Shown: positions 7,051 to 15,477, counted from the first letter of the stretch. The stretch is DNA of 20,312 bases from a virus (IMGVR_UViG_3300043540_000057:1-20312); one strand, 5' to 3'. Translations and numbers: made by a program. The notes: generated from the sequence alone by a model not told the origin.

Positions 7051-9044
7051 GCAACCCCTAGTGCTGGGTCGACAAACAGGCTCTCGGTCACGCCAGAGCG
7101 CGGAGGCCCGACAAATCCAAGGGTCGCCGTGACTTGGCTATTGGCCGCCACGGCATCGGGCGTCGTGATGGCCATGCTCACGGCAGTCATGCTCGCGTAG
7201 TTGCCGGCACCAGCCCATGAAGCTCCACTTGCCGCGGGTAGCGACCTGGAGGTCACCGTCTTGATGGTGCCGTCGACGGCGGACGTATAGCTCACCGTGA
7301 ACGTGATGTCGCCCGCCAGCATCGCCGCCAGCAATGCGCTGCTCAGCATCATGTTGAGCGTGAATGTCTTGACCGCCGCCGTGCCTCGATAGAACACCGA
7401 GAGCGGTGGTGGGTTCAGCGCCATTCCGTTCGAGGCTGCGCTCACGATCCACACCACGCGCTCGGACCAAGCGACGCCATCTGGTAGCGTCGCGGACAAG
7501 GTCGGGTAAGCCGGAAATGCTGCGGAGTCATAGTCGACCACGCCGAGCAAGTTTTCGTACCTGAATGAACCCCCGGCATCGCTTCGCTGATAGATCAGCG
7601 CACACTGGTCGGGCGTCAACCCGTTTGAGCTCTTGTACGCGAGGCCAGCGAACAGCGTAGGTAGCGCAAGACCGGAGCAATCCGATGCCTCGATCAGGAT
7701 CTGGGTAGGCATTCCCGTCCCGGGGAGCGGTTTGATGAGCGGGAAGGCATTGCCGCCAGCGCTCCAACCCGAGAATGAGCAGCCGATCAGGCGGCATGAG
7801 AACCCGGCGACTGGGTACCCAGCCGATAGGTCAACGAAGGCAGGCGGCGTCGCTGCGCCAGAAATGTTCCACAAGAAACGGCACCCTACAAACAGGTGCG
7901 ATTGAAGCGTGTAACTGCCGGCATTAGAAGACGCAAAACTCCCGAACAGCGCCGTCTGCGGATTGACCCGTACAAAATCACAGTCTACCCATGACTGGTA
8001 CCCGCCGTTGAACGTGCCCCCGCCAGCGCCATATGCGGTGGCTTTGAACATCACGCCATCAGTCGGCGCTGCCGCCAGATCTTTGAAGTTGACCCCAACA
8101 ACCCGACCTGAAAGTCCGTTGCTGAATGTCGATGAAACTGGTGACGCCATTGTGAGGATGCGAGCGCCGCCTCCCGCGCTAGGCGTCAGCGCGATGACGA
8201 GTGAGCCCTTCTGTAGGCATCTCAGCTCGCCACCATAGTCGGAGTAGCCGGCGGTGGCATTGCTCACCGAGAACAGCAAGCTCTGCGTCATCGGCATGTT
8301 AATGGTAATGACACCTGGGCTGTCTGTCGTCCACTTCGTAGAAGTGTCGATAACGATGGTGATCGTGTACGCGCCTGAGCGAGCAAGGTTTGCTGCTGAC
8401 GAGAAATTCAATGTCGGGTTGTCGCCGGAACGAACCCACAAAATGTCTGATGCGCCTCGGGCAATCCAGTCTACGTAGGGAGTGGCGCCAAACACAGCGC
8501 CGTAGGCACCAACAGCGATGCTGCTCGCCACCCCCATCGCGGTCGGGGCCGCCATGTACCCGAAACACCCGCCTGTACCACCAACGAACTGCGTCAGGGT
8601 AGGCGTGCCGTCGAAGGTCGTGGCGATGCCGACGTTGGTGTTCGACGCGTAGTTCAGCGTCGCGCTGCCCACACGCATCATGATCTGGCAGGTGCCGGCC
8701 GGCGCCCCGTTCGTCGGGCCGCGCGCATAGACGAGATTGCGCAGTTGCGGGGTGCCGATGGCGACACCAGCAGCGACCGCCGTGGTGGCCGCATTGATGT
8801 TGGCCGCCAGGGCGTCCGCCGCAGCGCCGACGCTGGCCGCACCGATCACGCCGGTCGTGCTGATCGTGACGCCGCAGACCGAGATGGTGCCGGTGGTCGG
8901 CACCGCGCCGAACAGGACGCTGCCGATGCTCGACGCGGTGGCCGCGTCCTTGGTCGACCCGTCGCCCTCTTGCGGCACGCCCCAGGTGGGTGTGGAGCCG
9001 AGTGCGCTGGCGTACGCGCCGTGGTCGCAGTAGAAGTCGGCCAT
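7047..9044 (-). CDS. Tail fibre or spike-like protein, 665 aa
   Basis: The largest gene of the tail block apart from the portal. Residues 1-35 (MADFYCDHGAYASALGSTPT, then WGVPQEGDGS) resemble an N-terminal module that recurs at the head of phage structural proteins. An Ala-rich stretch with ADALAANINAATTAVAAG follows. The central part from about residue 290 has repeated short strands with Cys, Gly and Phe (FVGCRFLWNISG, RLIGCSFSGWSAGG) that fit a parallel beta-helix, as in receptor-binding spikes. The C-terminal 150 residues are a separate beta domain with ERVVWIVSAASNGMALNPPP. No catalytic motif for a depolymerase could be picked out by eye. Probably the host-recognition protein. Confidence 0.68.
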   Translation of the reverse strand: MADFYCDHGAYASALGSTPTWGVPQEGDGSTKDAATASSIGSVLFGAVPTTGTISVCGVTISTTGVIGAASVGAAADALAANINAATTAVAAGVAIGTPQLRNLVYARGPTNGAPAGTCQIMMRVGSATLNYASNTNVGIATTFDGTPTLTQFVGGTGGCFGYMAAPTAMGVASSIAVGAYGAVFGATPYVDWIARGASDILWVRSGDNPTLNFSSAANLARSGAYTITIVIDTSTKWTTDSPGVITINMPMTQSLLFSVSNATAGYSDYGGELRCLQKGSLVIALTPSAGGGARILTMASPVSSTFSNGLSGRVVGVNFKDLAAAPTDGVMFKATAYGAGGGTFNGGYQSWVDCDFVRVNPQTALFGSFASSNAGSYTLQSHLFVGCRFLWNISGAATPPAFVDLSAGYPVAGFSCRLIGCSFSGWSAGGNAFPLIKPLPGTGMPTQILIEASDCSGLALPTLFAGLAYKSSNGLTPDQCALIYQRSDAGGSFRYENLLGVVDYDSAAFPAYPTLSATLPDGVAWSERVVWIVSAASNGMALNPPPLSVFYRGTAAVKTFTLNMMLSSALLAAMLAGDITFTVSYTSAVDGTIKTVTSRSLPAASGASWAGAGNYASMTAVSMAITTPDAVAANSQVTATLGFVGPPRSGVTESLFVDPALGVA

Positions 9045-9045
9045 G

Positions 9046-9426
9046 TCAGGCGAGCCCCATGATGATGTCGTGGCGCGCCTGCGTGAGCACGCCGACGCTG
9101 ACGAGGTAGTTCATGCCGGCGATCAGGTCCGGGTCGCTTGAGTGCACGTTGTCGGCCTTGAGCAGCAGCGAGTAGAAGTCGTCGAGCACCGGGTCGGTCG
9201 CGGACTTCGTGCGCGCGGCGATGCGCTCGGCAGCCTGGAAGCTGCGCAGGAAGTCGAACGCGGCCATCGTCTGCCAGCTCGACGCGGGCGCGGGGGCCGC
9301 CGGATCGGGAATCGCCGTGTAGGTGTAGGCCGGCGTCGGGAACTGGTCCCAGATGATCTCGGTGAGCGAGCTGTACCTGTAGACCTCTTTTCCGGTCGCG
9401 GCATCGGTGACGACGTAGGTGGTCAT
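9046..9426 (-). CDS. Hypothetical protein beside the fibre gene, 126 aa
   Basis: Starts MTTYVVTDAATGKEVYRYSS and continues with LTEIIWDQFPTPAYTYTAIP, a pattern like the short beta module at the start of some tail accessory proteins. Residues 60-126 are helical, with AAFDFLRSFQAAERIAARTK and DFYSLLLKADNVHSSDPDLI. It lies one base ahead of the fibre gene (TGACATG junction) and two bases after the 91-residue gene. A role as a fibre-associated protein or assembly helper fits the position, but I do not recognise the family. Confidence 0.62.
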   Translation of the reverse strand: MTTYVVTDAATGKEVYRYSSLTEIIWDQFPTPAYTYTAIPDPAAPAPASSWQTMAAFDFLRSFQAAERIAARTKSATDPVLDDFYSLLLKADNVHSSDPDLIAGMNYLVSVGVLTQARHDIIMGLA

Positions 9427-9427
9427 C

Positions 9428-9703
9428 TCAGTCCCCCTTCTTCACGCTGCCGCGGAACAGCATGTGCGTCCACGCGAGCCACCAGGGCGCGTCGGTCGGC
9501 ACGTCGGGCTTGAACGACTCCACCTCGATCCGGCCGTCCTCGCACCGGCGACCGACCTCGTAGTGCATCAAGCAGCGCGGCTCGTTGCGACTTTGCCTCT
9601 TGACCCAGTACGGTTCCTGCCCGATCGGCATCCCCGCGCGAACCCAGGCGCGCTTGCGGCGCCAGTATTCGAGCTTGGCCCAGATCCAGCAGTTCGATCG
9701 CAT
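9428..9703 (-). CDS. Hypothetical basic Trp-rich protein, 91 aa
   Basis: A 91-residue protein with eight Trp residues and many Arg/Lys: MRSNCWIWAKLEYWRRKRAW, then MHYEVGRRCEDGRIEVESFK and a PTDAPWWLAWTHMLFRGSVK end. Two Cys lie in the middle (PRCLMHYEVGRRC). Small Trp/Arg-rich proteins of this type are found in phage late operons, but no function is known to me. The ATG is 3 nt after the stop of the coiled-coil gene (TGACCCATG), and the stop nearly touches the next start, so the frame is well set in the operon. Confidence 0.62.
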   Translation of the reverse strand: MRSNCWIWAKLEYWRRKRAWVRAGMPIGQEPYWVKRQSRNEPRCLMHYEVGRRCEDGRIEVESFKPDVPTDAPWWLAWTHMLFRGSVKKGD

Positions 9704-9706
9704 GGG

Positions 9707-10234
9707 TCACCCGATGAGACCGCGCAGCTGGCTCCTCATCGCGTCCAGCGCCTGGGACACTTCCGCGTGCTTGAGCTGCACGTCGCCAAGGTCCTTCGCC
9801 ACGGCCTCGCGCGCGGCGATCGCCGCGGCCTTCTCCTCGTGCAGCTTGGTGAGCTCTTCCTGCGCCGTGGCCACGGCGGCCGCGTGCAGCCGCTGGTGCT
9901 CCGCGAGAAGGGCCGCGTGCTGCTCCGCCGCGGCTTTCTCGATCGCGGTCACCGCATCCCGAGCCCGGGCCACTTCGGCCTCGCCATGCGCGATGGCTTC
10001 CTCCACCACGCGTTGCGCTTCCGCGCGCGCCGCCTCGAGCTCCGTCTGCGCCTGCGCGTGTGCCCTCACCACCTCGTCGTGCGCGGCTCGCGCGCGCTGC
10101 AGCCGAGCCTCCGCCTCGCCGGCGGCTTGCTCGATCGACCCCGCGTTCTCCAACCACGCGGACAGCTCCAAGAGCGACTTGAACTGATTGGCGAGTTTGT
10201 TCAGGGTCGCCGAGCCCTCGAGAAGTTTGCTCAT
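9707..10234 (-). CDS. Coiled-coil protein of the head/tail block, 175 aa
   Basis: Residues 40-165 are one long, unbroken helix rich in Ala, Glu, Gln and Arg, with clear heptads (QTELEAARAEAQRVVEEAIA, EELTKLHEEKAAAIAAREAV). The N-terminus MSKLLEGSATLNKLANQFK is a short amphipathic helix. No Cys, transmembrane segment or enzyme motif is present. AAGGA lies 8 nt before the ATG. It follows the 121-residue protein by 10 nt. It could be an internal head protein, a tail rod or a fibre-bundle protein; the sequence supports only an extended coiled coil. Confidence 0.66.
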   Translation of the reverse strand: MSKLLEGSATLNKLANQFKSLLELSAWLENAGSIEQAAGEAEARLQRARAAHDEVVRAHAQAQTELEAARAEAQRVVEEAIAHGEAEVARARDAVTAIEKAAAEQHAALLAEHQRLHAAAVATAQEELTKLHEEKAAAIAAREAVAKDLGDVQLKHAEVSQALDAMRSQLRGLIG

Positions 10235-10244
10235 CTATCCGTCC

Positions 10245-10610
10245 TTACAGAAGCGAGTTGATCTTGCGACCCAGAACCGTCACGTTCAACGAGGTCGTGC
10301 CGTCGCCGCTTGTGACATGCGGCCGTACAAACATCGGCGCCTCATTGGCCTGCTTGACCGTCGCCGAGCTGTACGTCATCGCGTTGCCGTTCATGTCGGA
10401 CAGTACCGACCAGTTCGCGCCGTCGTTTGACCCCTCGATCGAGATCGAACCCCCGGCGCCGAATGTGCCGGAGATCTGGAAGCACCTGTCGGCCCAGTCG
10501 GACTGCTGGAACGGCTCACCGGTGTCGCCGTTGGCGAGCGGCTGCCAAGTGCCGAGGCGCAGGGAGTTGGTCGGACCCTGCATCGTCACCGCGCACTTCT
10601 GAACTGCCAT
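10245..10610 (-). CDS. Small beta-sandwich virion protein, 121 aa
   Basis: The protein starts MAVQKCAVTMQGPTNSLRLG and has a QISGTFGAGGSISIEGSNDG strand pair followed by ANWSVLSDMNGNAMTYSSA. This looks like a small jelly-roll or sandwich fold in which an expected Gly-Ser-Asn-Asp-Gly turn precedes a Trp. It is encoded directly after the portal, with GAGGT 7 nt before the ATG. Short proteins of this type occur in phage particles and are usually called structural or decoration proteins. The family is not certain. There is no sign of an enzyme. Confidence 0.66.
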   Translation of the reverse strand: MAVQKCAVTMQGPTNSLRLGTWQPLANGDTGEPFQQSDWADRCFQISGTFGAGGSISIEGSNDGANWSVLSDMNGNAMTYSSATVKQANEAPMFVRPHVTSGDGTTSLNVTVLGRKINSLL

Positions 10611-10619
10611 GTTGTTACC

Positions 10620-12917
10620 TCACTGGTTTGGAATTGCGGCCGGGGCCCGGGCGGCTGCCGCGGCGCTGTGGTCCGCCGCGCGACCGTGCGCGTCGGCAAT
10701 GATCTTGGTGACCGCGAGCTCGCGCTTCGAGTTGCTGACGATCGCCGCCTGCGCGAGCTGGGCCTTGACCTGCTCGATGGAGATCTTCAGGGCCGAGGCG
10801 GTCTTGAGCACCTCGACCTCGTACTGCAGCTGCAGTTCCTGCATCCGCAGCTGGCGGTCCTGGACGGCGGCCTGCTCGCGCGACTGAACCTCGACGGCCT
10901 GCCCCTGCGCGATGGCTTGCGCCTCCTGCACCTTGGCCTGCGCCGAGATCTGCGCGGCCTGCACGCGGGGGTCGGGCGGCGCGGGCTGCTGCTGCTTCTG
11001 CTCGATCTGGGCGTCGGACAGCATGATGTCCTTCGGATCGATGTAGTTGGCCTGCAGCCCCTTCTCGAAGAGCTTCTTCGGGTCGATGAACATGCTGTAG
11101 ATCGGGTTCGCCCCGGCCGCCAACAGGTTCAAGTAGCCCTGGTTCTGGATGTCGCGCACCACCAGCGCCGACGAGCCGCGGGCGTCGATCTGGAAGTCGC
11201 CCTTGATCTCGTCGTCGTCGCTGTACGCCATGTTGTAGTCGTAGTAGCGACGGATGTGCGGCTTGGTGACGTAGTCGTCGAACTGCTTGACGAGCCGGCG
11301 CAGCACGACGTTGGCGCTGTTCATCAGCAGCTGCATGCCGCCGACGGTCTGCGGGGCCGAGCCTTGCTGGCCCTGCGCCATCATCGGTACGGACGTCTCC
11401 TGGTCCGCGAGCTTCTCGGACAGGTCGAGCACGGCCGCCAGTTGCTCCTGGTGATTGGCGAACTCGACGGAGTAGAAGACCCGCGCCGGGTCGACGTTCT
11501 CGTCGTTGAGGTACCAGAACTTGAACGGGCGCAAGTTCCACTGGCGGTCGGCCGGCGTGACGGCGCGCTGGTTGACCAGGATCTGCGGACCGGCGGTAAG
11601 GCCGTTGTTGTCCATCATCTGGCGCCACGCTGCGTTCGTCACCGACTGCTGCGCGAGCATCAGGTACGGCACGCCGTAGCCGCGGGGCGATCCGAAGACC
11701 TTCTCCCAGGGGTAGAAGTCGTACGGGAGCGCGCCATCCTCGAGGGGGTTCAGGTAGGCGCGCACGACCGTGTCGTTGATCATCTCGACGCAGCCGCTGA
11801 CGCTCGTCAGCGGGTCGTCTTCCGAAGCGCCCGGCGGCAGGTCGACGCCGGCGGCGACCAGGTCTTCGCTCTTCAGCTCGCCCCAGTAGTACCAGTGGTA
11901 GTAGGTCCTGTCACGCTCGGCGCCGTTCTTGTCCGCGTCCTGTCGTTGGAGCTCGAAGTTGAGCGCGACGTTGTCCTTCGGGCCCTCGACGAGAACCTTG
12001 CGCAGCTGGTCCAGCAGGTAGCCCGGCTGCTTCGCCAAGTCGCGCACCCTCTTCTCGGTCTTGCGCTCGAGCTCGAAGATGCCCTGGCCGTCCTGCACGT
12101 CATCGCCGCACTCGGGGTCTTCCCAGACCATCCGCGGGTCGATGCTGAACGAGGCCGGGTTGATCTCCTCGACGATCTCGAGGACGTAGGCCGAAGCGCC
12201 GCTGGCATCCTTGCGCTCACGCCAGGCCTTGCGCGTGCGCTTCGTGACGATCGGACCCTTGATCACGCCGGTCCCCATGACCGCGGCGTTGTGGATCATC
12301 TTGCGGCATTCCGCGTTGAAGTCGCACTCGACGAGCTGGTCGTCGATCTTGTCCTGCATCGCCTTGGCCGCGCGCTTCGCGACCTCCTGGGCCATCTGGG
12401 CGACCTGGCTCTTGAGCACCGGCTGGCCCTGCGAGGGGTCGGTCGTGACGTTGCCGTCGGCGTCCAAGAGCACCGGCTGGCCGGTGGCGGGGTCGATGAG
12501 CTTGCCATCGTCGTCGAGCGCGCGGGCCCCTTCCGGGTCCGGTGTGGGCTGAATGCCCCAGTTGCGGTCGTCGGTCGGCAGCATGATGTCCGCCAGACGC
12601 GCTTCCGCCGCGTTCGCCTTCTGCCGGGTGATGCCCACGAACACCGTTGACCTGGTGGGTGCGGCGTGGCCGACGGTCACCGGGTAGCCCTGCTGGACTG
12701 AGTCCATCATGGACGACGCCATCTTCGTGGCGGCGTCGCGCATGTGGTAGTTGTCGAGGTCCTTCGCGACGCGCTTGTCCCAGCCGGTCGCGGAGCGCGC
12801 ACGGATCCACTCGTCGCGCAGCTTCGACAGCGTCGACCCGAAAGCCTGCAGACGGTCCTCCTGGTCGAGGACAGCTTTGCTGTCTTGCGTGTCCGAAACT
12901 TGACTGAGTTTGTTCAT
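10620..12917 (-). CDS. Portal protein
   Basis: A 765-residue protein of the large podovirus-type portal class, which forms the dodecameric ring through which DNA is packaged and ejected. The N-terminal part contains FVGITRQKANAAEARLADIM and a PTDDRNWGIQPTPDPEG segment. The middle has FNAECRKMIHNAAVMGTGVI, and then SFSIDPRMVWEDPECGD and a crown region with LPYDFYPWEKVFGSPRGYG. Residues about 650-745 form a long Gln/Ala/Glu-rich coiled coil that probably makes the barrel. It is read after the large terminase across an 89-nt gap and before the small virion genes. The Shine-Dalgarno signal is weak. Codons about 12-16, encoding DSKAV, coincide with a 17-bp palindrome. Confidence 0.88.
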   Translation of the reverse strand: MNKLSQVSDTQDSKAVLDQEDRLQAFGSTLSKLRDEWIRARSATGWDKRVAKDLDNYHMRDAATKMASSMMDSVQQGYPVTVGHAAPTRSTVFVGITRQKANAAEARLADIMLPTDDRNWGIQPTPDPEGARALDDDGKLIDPATGQPVLLDADGNVTTDPSQGQPVLKSQVAQMAQEVAKRAAKAMQDKIDDQLVECDFNAECRKMIHNAAVMGTGVIKGPIVTKRTRKAWRERKDASGASAYVLEIVEEINPASFSIDPRMVWEDPECGDDVQDGQGIFELERKTEKRVRDLAKQPGYLLDQLRKVLVEGPKDNVALNFELQRQDADKNGAERDRTYYHWYYWGELKSEDLVAAGVDLPPGASEDDPLTSVSGCVEMINDTVVRAYLNPLEDGALPYDFYPWEKVFGSPRGYGVPYLMLAQQSVTNAAWRQMMDNNGLTAGPQILVNQRAVTPADRQWNLRPFKFWYLNDENVDPARVFYSVEFANHQEQLAAVLDLSEKLADQETSVPMMAQGQQGSAPQTVGGMQLLMNSANVVLRRLVKQFDDYVTKPHIRRYYDYNMAYSDDDEIKGDFQIDARGSSALVVRDIQNQGYLNLLAAGANPIYSMFIDPKKLFEKGLQANYIDPKDIMLSDAQIEQKQQQPAPPDPRVQAAQISAQAKVQEAQAIAQGQAVEVQSREQAAVQDRQLRMQELQLQYEVEVLKTASALKISIEQVKAQLAQAAIVSNSKRELAVTKIIADAHGRAADHSAAAAARAPAAIPNQ
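12869..12885. repeat. GGACAGC palindrome, copy 2 (inside portal 5' end)
   Basis: Sequence GGACAGCTTTGCTGTCT, with perfect 6-bp arms GACAGC/GCTGTC around TTT. It lies 33 bp inside the portal gene. The arms are identical to those at 16251-16265. No convincing promoter boxes flank it. Confidence 0.5.
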
Positions 12918-12975
12918 GGTCCGTCGTGTTGGTGCCGGCTACCTCTTGACCCAGGCCGGCGCGGGGCCACCATTC

Positions 12976-13006
12976 CCGAGAGGCTCGGGTCGCACCGCCA
13001 GTGCGA
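12976..13006 (-). other. Two small tandem hairpins after the large terminase
   Basis: On the minus strand, directly after the shifted-frame terminase stop, CGCAC/GTGCG and then CCCGAG/CTCGGG can form two short stems (5 and 6 bp). No T-run follows. They may mark an RNA processing or stability site between terminase and portal messages, or be chance in GC-rich DNA. Confidence 0.3.
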
Positions 13007-14465
13007 TCAATACCCCGCCATTGCGTCAAAGACGGGGTGTGCGGGGAGCACGATCGACTCGGAAAACGGACGATTCGCCGCACCGATCTCGTGCACGTTT
13101 TTCGCGTAGCGCAGCATCATCAGCGCGTAGCGGGTGGCCGAAAGGATGTCGTCGTCCTGCTTGACGATGATCCCGTCCTTGCGGTGGAATAGGCGGAACT
13201 CCTCGAACCAGTCGTTGGCGCGCCTGCATGCGGGTGAGCATCATCGCGACGCCGGCCTCGACGCTGTTGCCTCCTGGCTTGCCGTCCGGCCCGGGCTCGA
13301 ACTGCGCGCGCTCCGCCAGCATGCGGATGCCGAACTTCTTGTACTGCTCCTTGAGCTGCTCGCCCGAGCCCTTGTCGTGCTGCAGACCGTCGTGCGGCCA
13401 CGCCGTGGGATAGGACGCGTAGCCCTTGGCCAGGATAAGGCCCGACTGCTGCAGCACCGGCGCGTTGCGCACGCGCCATGCGTCGTAGACGTAGGCCGTG
13501 TCGGTGTCCCGATCGTGCGCGACGGCAACGAAGCCGGCCGGGTGGTCCCAGCCAAAGTCGACGCCGTTGATGCGCCCCCAGTGCGCGGGGATTGGGAACG
13601 GATCGCACGCTACGATCGACTCCGCGACCGGGAAGACCAGGCCGCTGCCCATGATCGGGATGCCCCGCGCGCGGGCCTCACGCTCGTGCTCCGGGTAGCC
13701 CGCGATGATCCGGGCGCGCTCCTCGGGCGTGTAGTGCTCGGCATCGTCGATCGTCATCTGCGTGACGTGTGTGCCGACCGGCTTCTCCTGCAAGAAGCGC
13801 TTCACCACTGCCGACATGCCGAGCAGCGGCGTGAAGGTCACGAAGACGATGCCGCCGGTGGCGTTCGTCCGGGTCACGCCTTCGGTGTAGACGTCCATCG
13901 GCGGCTCTTCGTCGAACCACACCCCGTCCACCGTGTCGGCCTGCCACTTCGTGCGGCCCTGGTCGTACGAGTTGAACTGGACGATCGACTCGCCGCCGTA
14001 CTCGTTCTTCACGGTGATCGACGCCACGGCGTCGGGGACGCCCTGCTTCATGGACGTCCCGACGATCGTGTCGTGCGGGATCGCGCCGGTGCCCCACTGG
14101 TCGCGCGCTTGGGGCGGACCGAGCAGCAGGCGCTGTACGCCCTTGCGCGTCAGCTCCCCAGATTCCGAGCCGACCAACCAGCTCGTGGCTCGCTTGAACC
14201 TGATCCCCGGCCACCAGGCCGGGTACCTCCCGGTCAGGTGCATCGCCACCTCGGCGGCGCCCGACCAGGTCTTGCCCAGTTGGTTGCCCGCCATGAAGAG
14301 GCGCTCGCGGTAGTGCTGGCCCGCCTCGTGGAACTTGAGCTGCGGCTTGTAGGGCGCGTAGCCGCGTAGCCAGTTGCGGCGGATGCGCCTGTCCCGGAGC
14401 TCGAGTAGCTCGAGGACCTCGAGCTTCTCCTCCGGGGAGAGTGCGACCAGCTGCGCCAGGTCCAT
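13007..14465 (-). CDS. terL: Terminase large subunit, reading frame broken near 13217
   Basis: This is the DNA-packaging motor: an N-terminal ATPase and a C-terminal nuclease. Walker A is MAGNQLGKT at residues 58-66 and Walker B with its catalytic Glu is VDGVWFDEE at 179-187. The first nuclease Asp is in GVDFGWDHP (Asp303), and a second acidic site lies in HDGLQHDKG (358-366). After residue about 415 the ATG frame turns into Arg/Pro-rich sequence ending at 13026. If one base is skipped near 13217, the frame continues with NDWFEEFRLFHRKDG, then KQDDDILSATRYALMMLRYA and stops at 13007; this carries the last nuclease Asp motif. About eight residues usual before DWFEEF also seem to be missing. 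A real mutation or a sequencing error is possible. Confidence 0.88.
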
Positions 14466-14468
14466 GCG

Positions 14469-14588
14469 TCAGGTCCGGGCGGCCGCTGCCGGGCGGCCGG
14501 GTGCCGGGACCGCGGCCGCAATGAGCGCGGCCGTGCCGAAGAGCACGCTCGCGATGACGACCGCGGCCGCCAGCTCGCGCCACTTCAC
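14469..14588 (-). CDS. Very short single-pass membrane protein, 39 aa
   Basis: A GTG at 14588 overlaps the stop of the previous gene as GTGA, giving a 39-residue peptide that opens MKWRELAAAVVIASVLFGTA and has one hydrophobic segment at residues 7-27, followed by a Pro/Ala/Arg tail. A GTG one codon earlier is also possible; the longer reading from 14669 would overlap the upstream gene and lacks support. It lies just before the terminase. A lysis accessory or small holin-like peptide is possible because it is coupled to the membrane protein upstream, but nothing proves it. Confidence 0.5.
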   Translation of the reverse strand: MKWRELAAAVVIASVLFGTAALIAAAVPAPGRPAAAART

Positions 14589-14929
14589 CACGGGACCCCT
14601 GCGGCCATGGCCAAAGCGCCCCACACCGTCAGCGGCCACAGGACCGTGGCGATCGCCTTTCCGATGCACACAGGGCCGCTTTCCGTCGGGGCGCCAACCT
14701 TGATGTAGTCCGCTGCCTTCTTGATGACCGCGACGGCGGTCATCGTCAGCAGCGACAGGGCCGCGGTGTGCAGGACGAGCGACAGCGTCAGCGCGTGGCC
14801 GAAGACGCCGTGGAGGACCAGCAGGACCGCCGCCGTCTGGAGGCTCGAGCCGATGCCGCCGTAGACGATGTGGTTGGCCCAGTCCGACCGGAACTGAGGC
14901 AGTGTGTCCAAGGGATTCGTCCAGGCCAT
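14585..14929 (-). CDS. Three-pass membrane protein, possible holin, 114 aa
   Basis: The N-terminal 20 residues are soluble (MAWTNPLDTLPQFRSDWANH). Hydrophobic helices follow at about 21-42, 46-69 and 92-112, with a basic KKAADYIK loop after the second. This size and topology fit phage holins, which form holes in the inner membrane at lysis, but many unrelated small membrane proteins look alike. It lies between the terminase small-subunit-like gene and the large terminase and is coupled to a second small membrane peptide. In T7-like phages lysis genes are also mixed with terminase genes, which supports the idea weakly. No endolysin lies in the window. Confidence 0.6.
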   Translation of the reverse strand: MAWTNPLDTLPQFRSDWANHIVYGGIGSSLQTAAVLLVLHGVFGHALTLSLVLHTAALSLLTMTAVAVIKKAADYIKVGAPTESGPVCIGKAIATVLWPLTVWGALAMAAGVPW

Positions 14930-15007
14930 CGCAGGAATTGCTTTCGTTTGCGGGTGTGTGGGGGGTCGCGTTCGTGCGCAGAATCGCGAAGGCCGATGGG
15001 GTGGGGG

Positions 15008-15475
15008 TTAACTTTTCTCCGCTGCTCTGCGGTCGAGCAGCGCCTCGAGACGCCGGTCGATCTGCTCATCCGTGAGCTCGGTAGGCTTGTGCTGCACCTC
15101 GATCGCCTTCAGCTTCGGCCTGCTGTACTGGGCGAGCTCCAACAGCGTGCGCAGCCTGGTTGTCGCGTCCAGAACCGGCCGCATCGCCGGCTTTCCGTCG
15201 TCGCCGATGACCGGCTTTCCGTCGCCGTCGAGCACTGGCTCCAGCGCGGTCACCACACGGGCGACCTCTTCGATCGGGTCGAGGTCGTAGCGGCCCAGCA
15301 CCTCGGCCACCGCGCGCAGATTGAGCCTGCCGGAGCGACTGGCGCGGCCGCCGGGGCCGTGCTTGATCTGGGCCGTCTCACCGATCATCCCGGCCGACAT
15401 CACGTCGACCGGCGTGGCGAGCACCGGAGGGTCGCCACCCATGCTGCTGAGACGCGCCCGGCGCGCGTCGTCCAT
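15008..15475 (-). CDS. Putative terminase small subunit, 155 aa
   Basis: The protein has a basic N-terminus (MDDARRARLSSMGGDPPVLA), a GRASRSGRLNLRAVAEVLGR segment, an YDLDPIEEVARVVTALEPV helix and a C-terminal helical part with RLRTLLELAQYSRPKLKAIE and TDEQIDRRLEALLDRRAAE. The order (basic DNA-facing start, helical core, LLELAQYxxPKLKAIEV segment) recurs in phage proteins annotated as small terminase or as unknown proteins near it. It lies two genes ahead of the large terminase. A central insert VLDGDGKPVIGDDGKPAMRP carries two near-repeats of DGKP. AAGGT lies 7 nt before the ATG. The packaging role is likely but not proven. Confidence 0.55.
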   Translation of the reverse strand: MDDARRARLSSMGGDPPVLATPVDVMSAGMIGETAQIKHGPGGRASRSGRLNLRAVAEVLGRYDLDPIEEVARVVTALEPVLDGDGKPVIGDDGKPAMRPVLDATTRLRTLLELAQYSRPKLKAIEVQHKPTELTDEQIDRRLEALLDRRAAEKS

Positions 15476-15477
15476 CG

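Noticed and set aside
8309-8325. TGACACCTGGGCTGTCT in the fibre gene as a sixth palindrome copy
   Set aside because: The right half fits but the left half has mismatches and the symmetry is poor; no promoter is nearby. It could be a decayed copy, but this is not supported.
11016-11031. GGACA-TGTCC inverted repeat in the portal gene as a further regulator site
   Set aside because: The centre is 6 nt, not 7, and the inner GCTGTC half is lost. It lies in the middle of a gene and is likely chance.
10668-12650. A 660-codon open frame on the plus strand opposite the portal gene
   Set aside because: Composition is dominated by Val, Leu, Arg, Asp and His from reverse-complemented portal codons, with no ribosome binding site or motif.
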